Positions 14,512 through 22,230 of a DNA stretch of 33,099 bases are shown here, piece by piece. Position 1 is the stretch's first letter; the number at the start of each line of letters is the position of its first letter. The stretch spans positions 1-33,099 of the forward strand of contig JAJCYE010000066.1 of assembly GCA_029263075.1 (NCBI GenBank), in the 5' to 3' direction. The notes beneath the pieces were generated by a model. That model saw only the letters and a list, made by a program, of their open reading frames with translations. It was not told where the DNA came from and ran no database searches. This DNA is from Actinomycetes bacterium. GTDB lineage: Bacteria; Actinomycetota; CADDZG01; JAHWKV01. The translations under genes were made by a program, and so were the position numbers.

Positions 14512-15209
14512 AGCGCCTTGGGCTGGACCCGGAAGCGGTAACCGATTCCCCTCACGGTGACGATGTAGGTGTAGGCGGAGCCCGCCTCGACCTTCCGGCG
14601 CAGGTTCTTGATATGGGTGTCGATGGTGCGGGTGTCCGTCATATTGTCGTACCCCCAGACCTTCTCTGCGATCTCCGCCCGCGAAAACAGCCGGCCCGGT
14701 TCGGACGCCAGGGTCGCCAAGAGGGTCAGTTCTTTGGGTCTCAGGTCGATCTCGGTCACCCCCACCCAGCACCGGAAGTCCCTGGCGACAATCCGCAGAT
14801 CTCCGAATACAAGTTCGGCCGGCGCGCCGGCGCGCAGGGCTTCCACCCGCGACCTTCGGAGCAGAGCTTTTACCCGTGCGACCAGCTCACTCATTGAAAA
14901 CGGCTTGGCGAGGAAGTCGTCAATTCCCGAGCCGAACCCCTGGATCCGCACCTTCTCGTCGGAGCGGGCGGTCAGCATAAGGATGATCAGGTCGCTGCGC
15001 CGCTGGCGAATTTCACGGGTGATCTGCATCCCGTCGATTCCGGGCAACATGAGGTCGACGATCATCATCGACAGGTCGGGCGCTAGGGCCTTAATCAGGC
15101 CCGACTCCCCCTCCGCGGCCGTATCTACATCAAATCCCTCGCGCCTGAGGTTGTAGGCCAACATCTCGCACATGGTGGGATCGTCCTCCACCACAAGTAG
15201 CTTGGACAT
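14508..15209 (-). CDS. phoP: Phosphate-type response regulator (PhoB/PhoP/RegX3-like)
   Basis: 233 residues. The receiver domain has the acidic pair D9-D10, phospho-acceptor D52 in MMIVDLMLPG, T80 and K102 in DDFLAKPF. The C-terminal winged helix (about 130-230) shows LRPKELTLLATLASEPGRLFSR and the recognition-helix region TRTIDTHIKNLRRKVE, followed by VRGIGYRF. This is the OmpR/PhoB type. The gene name is inferred from the pairing with the short-loop kinase and the divergent pst operon; regX3 or phoB would be equally acceptable. I chose the ATG at 15209, which has GGGG 6 nt upstream; an ATG two codons earlier (15215) directly abuts those bases. Two 11-bp GTTCA repeats lie 14 bp upstream, so it may regulate itself. 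Confidence 0.92.
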   Translation of the reverse strand: MSKLLVVEDDPTMCEMLAYNLRREGFDVDTAAEGESGLIKALAPDLSMMIVDLMLPGIDGMQITREIRQRRSDLIILMLTARSDEKVRIQGFGSGIDDFLAKPFSMSELVARVKALLRRSRVEALRAGAPAELVFGDLRIVARDFRCWVGVTEIDLRPKELTLLATLASEPGRLFSRAEIAEKVWGYDNMTDTRTIDTHIKNLRRKVEAGSAYTYIVTVRGIGYRFRVQPKAL

Positions 15210-15222
15210 CAACATCCCCGAT

Positions 15223-15244
15223 GTTCAGGAAGAGTTCAGATTCA
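15223..15244. promoter_or_regulatory. Candidate PHO box: two 11-bp GTTCA direct repeats
   Basis: GTTCAGGAAGA (15223-15233) and GTTCAGATTCA (15234-15244) are adjacent direct repeats with an 11-bp period in the 151-bp gap between the regulator gene and pstS. Streptomyces PhoP and related regulators bind 11-bp direct repeat units beginning GTTCA. TAGTCT at 15272-15277 is a possible pstS -10. The site could serve both directions. Confidence 0.6.
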
Positions 15245-15360
15245 GACCACCATATCGGGATTGAACCTTTCTAGTCTGTAGAAGATATCGCCGGAGAGGT
15301 GCTTGCGGCGTTGCGCCTGATCGGCAAAGGGCCGGTGATCCAGGAAGGGAACAGGAATTT

Positions 15361-16389
15361 ATGAAGTACCCAAATGGCAGGTCGAACACCAGGATGTCGG
15401 GCATCAAGTTCATGTTGGTGACCATGCTGACGGCACTAGTTGCAACGGCGTGCGGGGGCGGTGGCACGGATGCGGAAGGTTTGACCGGCAGCATTGTCAT
15501 CTCCGGGTCCTCTACCGTAGAGCCGATCTCCATCGGAATCGCCGAGAAGTTCAGTTTGGACAACTCGGGCGTAAGGATTTCAGTGGACGGTCCCGGTACC
15601 GGCGACGGATTCGAGTTGTTCTGCAAAGGAGACACCGACATCTCGGATGCCTCACGCGCCATCTCGGAGAGTGAAATTGCAGCCTGTGAAGCGGCCGGCG
15701 TGGAGTACATCGAGCTGAAGGTGGCCAACGACGGCATTGCGGTCCTCACCTCGCCCGACAACGACGTCATCGACGACTGCCTGTCGTTCTCCGACCTCTA
15801 CTCCGTTGTGGGACCGGAGTCCCAGGGCTTCGACAACTGGAGCGACGGCAACGCCTTGGCCGCCGAAATAGGCGCCACCAAAGCGGCTCCGTTCGACAGT
15901 GCTCCGCTGGCCATCACCGGCCCCGGTGAAGAGTCGGGCACCTACGACAGCTTCGTTGAGTTGGTGCTGGAGGGCATCGCCGATGGCCGCGGCAAGGACG
16001 CCCAGACCCGGCCCGACTACCAGGCGTCGGCCGACGACAACGTGATCGTCCAGGGAATCGAAGGCTCGGCGAACTCACTGGGCTGGGTGGGCTACGCGTT
16101 CTACGACGCCAACAAGAACGAACTCAAGGCGTTCCAAATCGCCGGCGAGGACGGCAAGTGCGTAGAGCCTTCGCCCGAAACCATCGCCGACAGCTCCTAC
16201 CCCATCTCCCGCCCTCTCTACATCTACGTCAACACGACCAAGATGGAAGAGAGCCCGGCACTCGAAGCCTTCATCGAGCTCTACCTGAGCGAGAGGGGCC
16301 TGGCCACCGCCAGCGAAGCCGGGTACGTGGAGCTGAGCAAAGAGGAGGCCGCCGAGACGGTTGCTGCATTCGAAAATCGCGCATCCTAA
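15361..16389 (+). CDS. pstS: Phosphate-binding lipoprotein of the Pst transporter
   Basis: 342 residues. A lipoprotein signal (hydrophobic VTMLTALVATAC, lipidated Cys31) tethers it to the outer face of the membrane. The mature protein is the PstS fold: SGSSTVEPIS near 48-57 and DGPGTGDGFELFCKGDTDISDASR near 75-98 form the phosphate-binding loops, and PLAITGPGEESGTYDSF near 180-195 supplies the other lobe. It captures inorganic phosphate and delivers it to PstC/PstA. AGGA precedes the ATG by about 6-9 nt. It is the first gene of the pst operon and is divergent from the regulator; expression is expected to rise under phosphate limitation through the GTTCA repeats. A 12-bp hairpin separates it from pstC. 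Confidence 0.95.
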   Translation: MKYPNGRSNTRMSGIKFMLVTMLTALVATACGGGGTDAEGLTGSIVISGSSTVEPISIGIAEKFSLDNSGVRISVDGPGTGDGFELFCKGDTDISDASRAISESEIAACEAAGVEYIELKVANDGIAVLTSPDNDVIDDCLSFSDLYSVVGPESQGFDNWSDGNALAAEIGATKAAPFDSAPLAITGPGEESGTYDSFVELVLEGIADGRGKDAQTRPDYQASADDNVIVQGIEGSANSLGWVGYAFYDANKNELKAFQIAGEDGKCVEPSPETIADSSYPISRPLYIYVNTTKMEESPALEAFIELYLSERGLATASEAGYVELSKEEAAETVAAFENRAS

Positions 16390-16414
16390 GGCTGGACTAG
16401 CACGCTTGGGACCC

Positions 16415-16448
16415 GGACGGGTAGCATCCGACAGGTTGCTGCCCGTCC
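16415..16448 (+). other. Intercistronic stem-loop between pstS and pstC
   Basis: GGACGGGTAGCA (16415-16426) pairs with TGCTGCCCGTCC (16437-16448): twelve pairs with one G-T, 10-nt loop, no T-run. This position and lack of a U-tract suit an mRNA-stabilising or partly attenuating hairpin that keeps the binding protein more abundant than the permease, as known for other ABC importers. Confidence 0.6.
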
Positions 16449-16549
16449 CCCGAGTAGACGCCCTCTAGGGCAGAGCCCGGATCGGGACCGGCAAGGCCCC
16501 CCGCTCCCCGGGCTTAGCGGCCGAAAAACAGGAAACGACAGGAGGATTC

Positions 16550-17491
16550 TTGGCGCAACGATCGGTGGATGGCAGCAGCTTCACGCTGGCCGACCTCAGG
16601 GGCGAACGACGCCGGATGCGCAAGGAGGCGGTCATCAAGACGGTGTTCCTGGGGACTGCTGCCCTGTCGATCGTCATCAGCGCTCTTATCGTTTTTTCCC
16701 TGGCCAGGGAAACCTTCACCTTCGTGACCCAGGTTGACGCTTCTTCCCTTTGGAGCGAAGGCTGGTTTCCGCGGCGGGGCCTCTACGACATCAAAACGAT
16801 CTTCGTTGGCAGCGTCCTGGTGACCCTTATCGGCATGCTGGTTGCGATCCCCCTGGGAATGGGCGCTGCGGTCTACCTGTCCGAGTACGCCAAACCCAAA
16901 GTCCGGCGGGCGCTCAAGCCGATCCTCGAAATCCTCGCAGGAATCCCGAGCGTGGTCCTGGGTGTGTTTGCTCTCGCCTGGATCTCACCTCAGATCGTTC
17001 AACGGATGAACAGCAACTCCGCTCTTTTTAACCTGATGGCCGCCGGGATCGGCGTGGGGATATTGGTTACTCCGTTGGTGGCCTCGATAGCCGAGGACGC
17101 TATGAAGGCGGTGCCTAAGGCACTTCGTGAGGCCTCTTACGGCATGGGGGCCCGGAAGGTAACCACCTGCGTCAAGGTCGTGATCCCGGCCGCCGTCTCC
17201 GGACTCGTGGCCGCATTCATCATCGGCGTCTCCCGGGCAATCGGCGAAACCATGGTTGTCGCAATCGCCGCCGGCGCCAGCGGCGGATCTCTTTTCAGCA
17301 TGAATGTCTTCGAACGAGGCCAGACCATGACCGCCGCCATGGCATCGATGGCCAGCGGAACCGACGCGGTAAAGGGGGCGGGGCTGACTTTCCAGAGCCT
17401 GTTTTTCGTCGGAATGCTTCTGTTCGTAATGACCCTGCTGCTCAACTTGGTGGCCGACCGATTCGTCCGCCGCGTAAGGCAGAAGTACTAG
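16550..17491 (+). CDS. pstC: Phosphate ABC transporter permease PstC
   Basis: 313 residues, inner-membrane permease with about six membrane segments: TM1 near 30-52, a pair near 83-105 and 125-145, then 160-182, 215-240 and 280-300. The ABC-permease coupling motif is EASYGMGARKVTTCVKVVIPAAVSG near 193-217, with the following GVSRAIGETMVV typical of PstC/PstA. It pairs with PstA to form the phosphate channel. The start is a TTG at 16550 set by GGAGG four nt upstream. The 160-bp gap to pstS holds the stem-loop; pstA follows after 1 bp. Confidence 0.94.
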   Translation: MAQRSVDGSSFTLADLRGERRRMRKEAVIKTVFLGTAALSIVISALIVFSLARETFTFVTQVDASSLWSEGWFPRRGLYDIKTIFVGSVLVTLIGMLVAIPLGMGAAVYLSEYAKPKVRRALKPILEILAGIPSVVLGVFALAWISPQIVQRMNSNSALFNLMAAGIGVGILVTPLVASIAEDAMKAVPKALREASYGMGARKVTTCVKVVIPAAVSGLVAAFIIGVSRAIGETMVVAIAAGASGGSLFSMNVFERGQTMTAAMASMASGTDAVKGAGLTFQSLFFVGMLLFVMTLLLNLVADRFVRRVRQKY

Positions 17492-17492
17492 C

Positions 17493-18440
17493 GTGGGTAC
17501 CTCGTCGAAAGCACTCACGAACTCTTCGGAGTTTGTCCGGGACCGGCTAAGGGGGCGCCGTTTCGACACCACCGGTTTTCTCTTCCGGGTACTCCTGCTG
17601 GGCACCCTGTTTATTACGTTGTTGCTACTCACAACTCTTATCTTCGATGTGGTCTCCGGCGGCTGGAGCGTCCTCTCCACCCGGTTGGGCAGCTTCTTGA
17701 CCGGCAAGCTGAGCATCTCCGCTACTACCGCCGGGATCAGCCAAGGCCTGAGGGGCACCTTCTTTATCGGTCTTTTTGTGGTGCTCATTGCCTTCCCGCT
17801 GGGCGTCGGAGCGGCCATCTACCTGGAGGAGTACGCCTCGCGCTCCCGCCTCAGCCGCATCATCGACGTCAACATCCGCAACCTGGCAGGCGTGCCATCG
17901 GTCGTTTACGGGCTGCTCGGCTTCGCCATCTTCGTCAAGGCCTTGAGGTTCATCACCGGCCCCCAATCCAATGGAGCGACCGTCATCTCCGCCGGCCTGA
18001 CACTGGCGATCCTTGTGCTCCCGATTGTGATCATCACTTCGGCCGAGGCGCTGCGCGCCGTTCCCGACAGCCTAAGGGAGGCCGGATTTGGGGTGGGCGC
18101 CACCCGGTGGGAAGTGGTCCGCAGCCACGTCCTACCGTACGCCGGGCCCGGGATCCTGACCGGCACGGTGCTGTCGTTGGCCAGGGCATTGGGAGAGGCC
18201 GCTCCGCTGATCTTGGTAGGGGCCACAACGGGCTTTCTCTCTGAGGGCGCCGGCTACAGCCTGTCCTCCCTCCAGGAGCGATTTACGGCCATGCCCATCG
18301 TTATCTACACGTGGGCCGGGCGGCCGCAGGAGGGCTTCCGTAGCGCCACCTCGGCCGCAATTGTGGTCCTTTTGGTGGTGGTACTGTTGGCAAACACCGT
18401 CGCCATCCTATTGCGCAATAAGTACGAGAAGAGGAGATGA
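17493..18440 (+). CDS. pstA: Phosphate ABC transporter permease PstA
   Basis: 315 residues with six predicted membrane segments. The conserved signature is [35 protein letters not shown] near 109-143 and the coupling helix [26 protein letters not shown] near 195-220, followed by [16 protein letters not shown]. It forms the membrane channel with PstC. The GTG start at 17493 comes 1 bp after the pstC stop, and the stop overlaps the pstB ATG (ATGA), so translation is coupled. Confidence 0.94.
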   Translation: MGTSSKALTNSSEFVRDRLRGRRFDTTGFLFRVLLLGTLFITLLLLTTLIFDVVSGGWSVLSTRLGSFLTGKLSISATTAGISQGLRGTFFIGLFVVLIAFPLGVGAAIYLEEYASRSRLSRIIDVNIRNLAGVPSVVYGLLGFAIFVKALRFITGPQSNGATVISAGLTLAILVLPIVIITSAEALRAVPDSLREAGFGVGATRWEVVRSHVLPYAGPGILTGTVLSLARALGEAAPLILVGATTGFLSEGAGYSLSSLQERFTAMPIVIYTWAGRPQEGFRSATSAAIVVLLVVVLLANTVAILLRNKYEKRR

Positions 18441-19333
18441 GCGACATGTCACCGGAAGCCAGGGTCAAGTCAAACAGAGACTCTTCACGGGTCGCCAATC
18501 CAAGATTGGAAATCAAACGATCACCCTCCGACGTGCCGCTCACCGACGTTGAAGACGTAGAGGTCTTCGGCGTTCAGGACCTATCCGTGTATTACGGCTC
18601 CTTCCGAGCAATTCGCAACGTGAACATGACTGTCAACCAACGACAGATCACCTCGTTCATCGGGCCTTCTGGTTGCGGCAAAACCACCCTTCTCCGCTGC
18701 TTCAATCGTATGAACGACCTGGTAGAGATAGCGCGGGTCGACGGCAAGATCATGTACCACGGGGTGGACCTGTACCACCCGGAGGTGAACGCGGTCGAAG
18801 TGCGCAGACGGATAGGCATGGTTTTCCAAAAGCCGAACCCATTTCCCAAGTCGATCTACGACAACATCACCTTTGGTCCCAAGATCGCCGGCATAAAGGG
18901 CAGCATGGAGGAGATCGTCGAGCGCTCCCTGCGCCGGGCCGCCCTCTGGGACGAAGTCAAAGACCGCCTCAAGGACTCCGCCATGGGCCTTTCCGGAGGC
19001 CAGCAGCAGCGCCTTTGTATCGCCCGGGCGCTGGCCGTCGACCCCGAGGTCATCCTTATGGACGAGCCCTGTTCGGCCCTGGACCCTATCGCCACCGGGC
19101 GAATCGAGGACTTGATGGAGGAAATCAAAAGCGAGTACACCATCGTCATCGTCACCCACAACATGCAGCAGGCCGCCCGGGTGAGCGACATGTGTGCCTT
19201 CTTCACCGCCGAGGTCAACGAGACCAGCGACACCCGCACCGGGATTCTGGTGGAGTTCGACAAGACCGAAAAGATGTTCTCCAACCCATCGGACGAGCGC
19301 ACCGAGAACTACGTCACCGGACGTTTCGGGTAG
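18437..19333 (+). CDS. pstB: Phosphate ABC transporter ATP-binding protein PstB
   Basis: 298 residues, about 40 longer than the usual PstB because of a charged N-terminal extension (1-44) before [11 protein letters not shown]. The ATPase core is complete: Walker A GPSGCGKT (76-83), Q-loop [15 protein letters not shown], signature LSGGQQQR (185-192), Walker B VILMDEP and the H-loop VTHN (H241). It powers phosphate import through PstCA. The ATG at 18437 overlaps the pstA stop. An internal ATG could bypass part of the extension, but none has a better ribosome binding site. phoU follows 7 bp downstream. Confidence 0.95.
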   Translation: MSDMSPEARVKSNRDSSRVANPRLEIKRSPSDVPLTDVEDVEVFGVQDLSVYYGSFRAIRNVNMTVNQRQITSFIGPSGCGKTTLLRCFNRMNDLVEIARVDGKIMYHGVDLYHPEVNAVEVRRRIGMVFQKPNPFPKSIYDNITFGPKIAGIKGSMEEIVERSLRRAALWDEVKDRLKDSAMGLSGGQQQRLCIARALAVDPEVILMDEPCSALDPIATGRIEDLMEEIKSEYTIVIVTHNMQQAARVSDMCAFFTAEVNETSDTRTGILVEFDKTEKMFSNPSDERTENYVTGRFG

Positions 19334-19340
19334 GACCGCT

Positions 19341-20024
19341 ATGACTCCCGATAAGAGCACCCCCGGTCAAAGCGTCCGGGCCAACTTCGACGCGGAACTG
19401 GACCAACTTCATCTTCAGGTCGAGGTGATGGCGGTTCGCGTGGGAGAGGCCCTTAGCCGGATGCGCACGGTGCTCGCCACCGGCGACCCCCATGTAGCCT
19501 CCCTGGCCCTGGCTGCGGACGACGAGATTGACGGCATGCTCGTTTCCCTGACCGAACGTTGCTACGACATGCTGCGCCGGCAGGCGCCGGTTGCCTCCGA
19601 CCTGCGATTCATAGTCTCCGTGTTGAGGCTGCTGGAAGAGTTGGAGCGGACGGGCGATTTGGCCCTGCGGGTGGTCAAACATGCCCCCGAACTGCCCTCG
19701 GACTCTGAGATGTTCGACACTCTCGACCGAATGGCAGATATCGCCCAGGGCCTATATCGCACCGCGATCGCCGCCTGGTCAAGCCAGAACTTTGAACTGG
19801 CCAGCACGCTGGTTGCCCGCAACCTGGAAATGGACGGGCACTACACCCGTCTACTCGAGCAGATTCTTCGCCTGACGGGCCCGGGATCCACCCAGATTGC
19901 GGTAAGCGCAGTGCTCATCGGCAAGGCGCTGGACCGCATCGCCGACCACTGCGTCATTGTCGGCGAGAGGCTGCAGTACCTGCTCACCGCCGACCCGGCG
20001 TATTTGGCATCCGAGGTGCGATGA
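19341..20024 (+). CDS. phoU: PhoU-family phosphate signalling regulator (first copy)
   Basis: 227 residues, all-helical, two tandem PhoU repeats. The repeat cores are visible as VRVGEALSRM...DDEIDGMLVSLTERCYDMLRRQAPVASDLRFIVSVLRLLEELERTGDLA in the first half and IAQGLYRTAIAAW...IGKALDRIADHCVIVGERLQYLL in the second, with the acidic metal-binding motifs (ELERTGD, DRIADH). PhoU connects the Pst transporter to the histidine kinase and keeps the kinase in its inhibitory state when phosphate is plentiful. AGGA lies about 6 nt before the ATG. A 7-bp hairpin begins at the last base of its stop codon. Confidence 0.93.
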   Translation: MTPDKSTPGQSVRANFDAELDQLHLQVEVMAVRVGEALSRMRTVLATGDPHVASLALAADDEIDGMLVSLTERCYDMLRRQAPVASDLRFIVSVLRLLEELERTGDLALRVVKHAPELPSDSEMFDTLDRMADIAQGLYRTAIAAWSSQNFELASTLVARNLEMDGHYTRLLEQILRLTGPGSTQIAVSAVLIGKALDRIADHCVIVGERLQYLLTADPAYLASEVR

Positions 20025-20043
20025 CCCGGCCTGTTTGCCGGGT
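20024..20043 (+). other. Short stem-loop between the two phoU genes
   Basis: ACCCGGC (20024-20030) pairs perfectly with GCCGGGT (20037-20043) across CTGTTT. No T-run follows, so read-through into the second phoU is expected. It may modulate the ratio of the two PhoU proteins. Confidence 0.4.
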
Positions 20044-20103
20044 GGGTAAGAGTTACCATGAAGCCAAGTCGACGGTTGAGACCCAACCGCAGCAGCGCCG
20101 CTA

Positions 20104-20109
20104 GGGAGG
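20104..20109 (+). promoter_or_regulatory. phoU: Shine-Dalgarno GGGAGG placed before an ATA codon
   Basis: GGGAGG followed by CACACC and then ATA at 20116, in frame with the second phoU. The 6-nt spacing is ideal and no ATG, GTG or TTG stands at the expected place, so this site decides the start proposed for that gene. Confidence 0.5.
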
Positions 20110-20115
20110 CACACC

Positions 20116-20826
20116 ATAAGCAGCGTACCGGACTCGAACCCCCACATCCGCAGGCGTTTGGACGCCGACCTCAGGGAACTCAAGGGCATGATCCGAACGA
20201 TGGGGGTCGCCTCCAAACTCATGTTCGAACGGTGCCTCGAAGGCATCGTGGACAACCGCGCAGACGTCTTCGACGAGGTGATTGCCAGCGATGACGAGGT
20301 CGACGACCACTACATAGAGATCGAACGCCGGATCCTGGACGTGCTCTCGCTGCAGGCACCCGTAGCCTCCGATCTGCGCTTCATCACGGCACTTCTGCAC
20401 GTCAGCCTTCACCTGGAGCGAATCGCCGACATGTCGGTCAACATCGCCAAAATCGGCTCCCTCGTTGCACACCTGCCCCGCAACGACGCAGTGGTCACCA
20501 CCATTTCAGAGATGGGCGGGATCGCCCTGAAGATGATTGACGCCTCCATGGACGCCTTTGCCAATCGGGACCTCGAGCTTTGCATGAGCCTGCCCACCAT
20601 GGATGATCCGGTGGACCGGTTAAACCGCGGGATCATCCAGGAGATCCTGCCTATGTGTAACGACCTGCGCCTACTCGAATGGGGAATGCAGATGCACGTA
20701 ATATCCCGCCAGGTCGAACGAGTCGCCGACCACACAGTGGACATCGCAGAGCAGACCGCGTTCTTGATCACCGGCGAATTTCGGGAGTTTTCCGACGCTT
20801 CGCACCCACCTGACGTCGACGAGTAG
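20116..20826 (+). CDS. phoU: PhoU-family regulator (second copy), apparent ATA start
   Basis: 236 residues if read from the ATA at 20116; 222 if read from the first standard start, a TTG at 20158. Two PhoU repeats are clear: DDEVDDHYIEIERRILDVLSLQAPVASDLRFITALLHVSLHLERIADMSVNIAK and MQMHVISRQVERVADHTVDIAEQTAFLITG, with acidic metal motifs. I prefer 20116 because GGGAGG sits 6 nt upstream and because the added residues end in IRRRLDADLREL, which lines up with VRANFDAELDQL of the first PhoU at a similar distance from the N-terminus. A TTG start would delete the arginines before that helix. ATA could be a true rare start or a one-base error for ATG. The two PhoU copies differ clearly, so they are not a recent duplication. 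Confidence 0.88.
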   Translation: MSSVPDSNPHIRRRLDADLRELKGMIRTMGVASKLMFERCLEGIVDNRADVFDEVIASDDEVDDHYIEIERRILDVLSLQAPVASDLRFITALLHVSLHLERIADMSVNIAKIGSLVAHLPRNDAVVTTISEMGGIALKMIDASMDAFANRDLELCMSLPTMDDPVDRLNRGIIQEILPMCNDLRLLEWGMQMHVISRQVERVADHTVDIAEQTAFLITGEFREFSDASHPPDVDE

Positions 20827-21016
20827 TCGGTTCTCAGTCAGGGTCTTCACGTCCCCCATACCGTCTTTTGTGCGTCTGCGCCAATTTGCATAACTACAAG
20901 CCTGTAGCTTAGAGTGCCCGCCTAATCCCAGAACGCAGTCGCGATTAAGCGCGCCACAATTAAACCGAACATTTGGTTTCGGCTGCCTCCGGGTGCCCCA
21001 CAAGCTAGGAGGTTGC

Positions 21017-21043
21017 ATGTTTTGCAGGATGCCCCATGCGTAA
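21017..21043 (+). CDS. Eight-codon leader ORF overlapping the transglycosylase-like gene
   Basis: ATG at 21017 with AGGAGG ending 4 nt upstream, encoding MFCRMPHA, stop TAA at 21041-21043. It overlaps the start of the next gene (ATG 21036) by 8 nt in another frame. The best ribosome binding site of the region thus belongs to this mini-ORF, suggesting translational coupling. It may also be chance. Confidence 0.35.
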   Translation: MFCRMPHA

Positions 21044-21842
21044 ATGGATTTGTTTAGGAGTCATCGGAGGACTCCTGGAATTCGGAGTCGTGTATCAAAT
21101 TGCCTTCTCCGAACCGGGTTCTTCGGCTCCCCAAACCCCTCGGGTGGCGGAAACCGACAGTACGTCCAGGCTCCCGAAGGCCAACCGAACGACCCAACGT
21201 CCGGCACGTCATCTCACCACCGCAGCGGGCACGGCCGGAGTGCACAACCTGGCCACCGCACCAGATCCCGGTACCGTCGAAAAGGTACCTGCGGATTCTC
21301 CGCCGGCAACTGCCGGGGTTCCCACTTTCCCGGTCGAGAACATCTCGCTCTCCTCGGCGGAGGTCACGACGGCATTAACTCAGTCCGAAGATCTGTTGAC
21401 CGCCACATTGATCGCCGCCGCTTCGGTGGTGGCCGCAGTTCCGGCGGTCCTGGATCAGCTAACCGGCGCCGCTCCCCCGGGGGAGATACCCGGACTCCCG
21501 GTGGACCTATCGCCGATCCTGCCCAAGGAGCCGGCTGCCGCCCCGGTTGCTCCGCCGCCCACACCTGAAGCGGCACCGGAACCGCCCGTAGAGCTGGCCA
21601 GTATGCCCATCGAAGAGATGATCCGTGAAGTCTTCGGTGAACAGGGCGACAAGGCCGTGCAGGTCGCGTTCTGCGAGTCGACGATGCGGACCCACGCTAA
21701 ACGAGGCCAGTATCTAGGCCTGTTCCAGATGGGAGCCAACGAGCGGGCCGACTACGGTCACGGATCCGATGCGCTGGCTCAGATCCTGGCGGCGTACGCG
21801 CTGTACCAGGACCGGGGATGGCAACCCTGGGCGTGCGCATAG
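21036..21842 (+). CDS. Exported transglycosylase-like (lysozyme-fold) protein
   Basis: 268 residues. An N-terminal hydrophobic segment (about 4-24) acts as signal or anchor. A long Pro/Ala/Thr-rich low-complexity region (about 27-185) follows, and the C-terminal 75 residues form a transglycosylase-like domain: VFGEQGDKAVQVAFCESTMRTHA with the probable catalytic Glu214, then GQYLGLFQMGANERADYG and AYALYQDRGWQPWACA. This resembles the Rpf/SLT-like domains that cut glycan strands in actinobacterial walls. AGGA lies about 6 nt before the ATG, but a stronger site upstream serves a leader ORF. The 209-bp region before it (20827-21035) shows no clear terminator or known riboswitch. Confidence 0.82.
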   Translation: MRKWICLGVIGGLLEFGVVYQIAFSEPGSSAPQTPRVAETDSTSRLPKANRTTQRPARHLTTAAGTAGVHNLATAPDPGTVEKVPADSPPATAGVPTFPVENISLSSAEVTTALTQSEDLLTATLIAAASVVAAVPAVLDQLTGAAPPGEIPGLPVDLSPILPKEPAAAPVAPPPTPEAAPEPPVELASMPIEEMIREVFGEQGDKAVQVAFCESTMRTHAKRGQYLGLFQMGANERADYGHGSDALAQILAAYALYQDRGWQPWACA

Positions 21843-21861
21843 CGCCCCGACCTACCACCAC

Positions 21862-21897
21862 AAACTGCCCCCGGCCTTAGGCCGGGGGCAGTTTTTT
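21862..21897 (+). terminator. Perfect 15-bp terminator hairpin between convergent genes
   Basis: AAACTGCCCCCGGCC (21862-21876) and its exact complement (21880-21894) flank a TTA loop, with T residues through 21897. The loop is the TAA stop codon of the minus-strand gene 21877-22224, and the right arm encodes that gene's last residues. On the minus strand the T-run is short (TTTG), so it terminates mainly the plus-strand gene. Confidence 0.92.
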
Positions 21898-22224
21898 GGA
21901 CGTGACGTGCAGTACCGCCCGTGAGGGTTGGATAAGAACCTCCAGCCCCACCTCCGGCCCGCCCTGGACATCGGCCCAGCCGTCTACGATCAGGGCGTGC
22001 TCCCCCGGTGACGCAGCCGGCCAAAGTAAGGCCACGGTGTCATTTTGGCGGACGTTGGCTGCAGTCTGCCGGCCGCAACCGGCCCTGAGGACGTTCTCCT
22101 GCCATCTCACCGAAATTGAAGCCGCATGAGGGGTGGCGTCGGCGGAAACGGTGACCAGGTAGGGCGTGGATCCGAAGCGGGCCACCTGGTCGGGAAGCTC
22201 TCCTAAAGACACCGGGATGGACAT
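21877..22224 (-). CDS. Pyridoxamine 5'-phosphate oxidase-like split-barrel protein
   Basis: 115 residues, cytosolic. RFGSTPYLVTVSADATPHAASISVRW near 15-40, AGCGRQTAANVRQNDTVALLWP near 48-69 and ALIVDGWADVQGG are the pattern of the FMN-binding split barrel found in PNPOx-like and F420-dependent reductases. The protein is small, a single barrel, probably a dimer. Cofactor (FMN or F420) and substrate cannot be decided. The ATG at 22224 has TAGAGT 6 nt upstream. The last six codons and the stop lie inside a terminator hairpin, so its C-terminal sequence KKLPPA may be dictated by RNA structure. Confidence 0.75.
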   Translation of the reverse strand: MSIPVSLGELPDQVARFGSTPYLVTVSADATPHAASISVRWQENVLRAGCGRQTAANVRQNDTVALLWPAASPGEHALIVDGWADVQGGPEVGLEVLIQPSRAVLHVTSKKLPPA

Positions 22225-22230
22225 GGCATC

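Noticed and set aside
14512-14772. Upstream extension of the histidine kinase frame (about 87 codons)
   Set aside because: It reads through the regulator gene in another frame; the GTGA overlap at 14508-14511 gives a normal start with TM1 right after it.
20058-20294. Plus-strand open frame from ATG 20058 that might be the true N-terminus of the second PhoU through a frameshift
   Set aside because: Its translation is Arg/Pro-rich and unlike PhoU, while the PhoU frame itself has a good ribosome binding site at 20104-20109.
20899-21000. Sequence TGTAGCTTAGAGTGCC resembling the D-arm region of a tRNA
   Set aside because: No matching acceptor stem, no anticodon arm of the right size and no TTCGA-type T-loop follow, so it is not called a tRNA.
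20827-21035. Possible c-di-AMP (ydaO-type) riboswitch before the transglycosylase-like gene, since such genes are often so controlled
   Set aside because: The conserved blocks of that aptamer cannot be recognised; only short weak hairpins (for example CTACA/TGTAG) are present.
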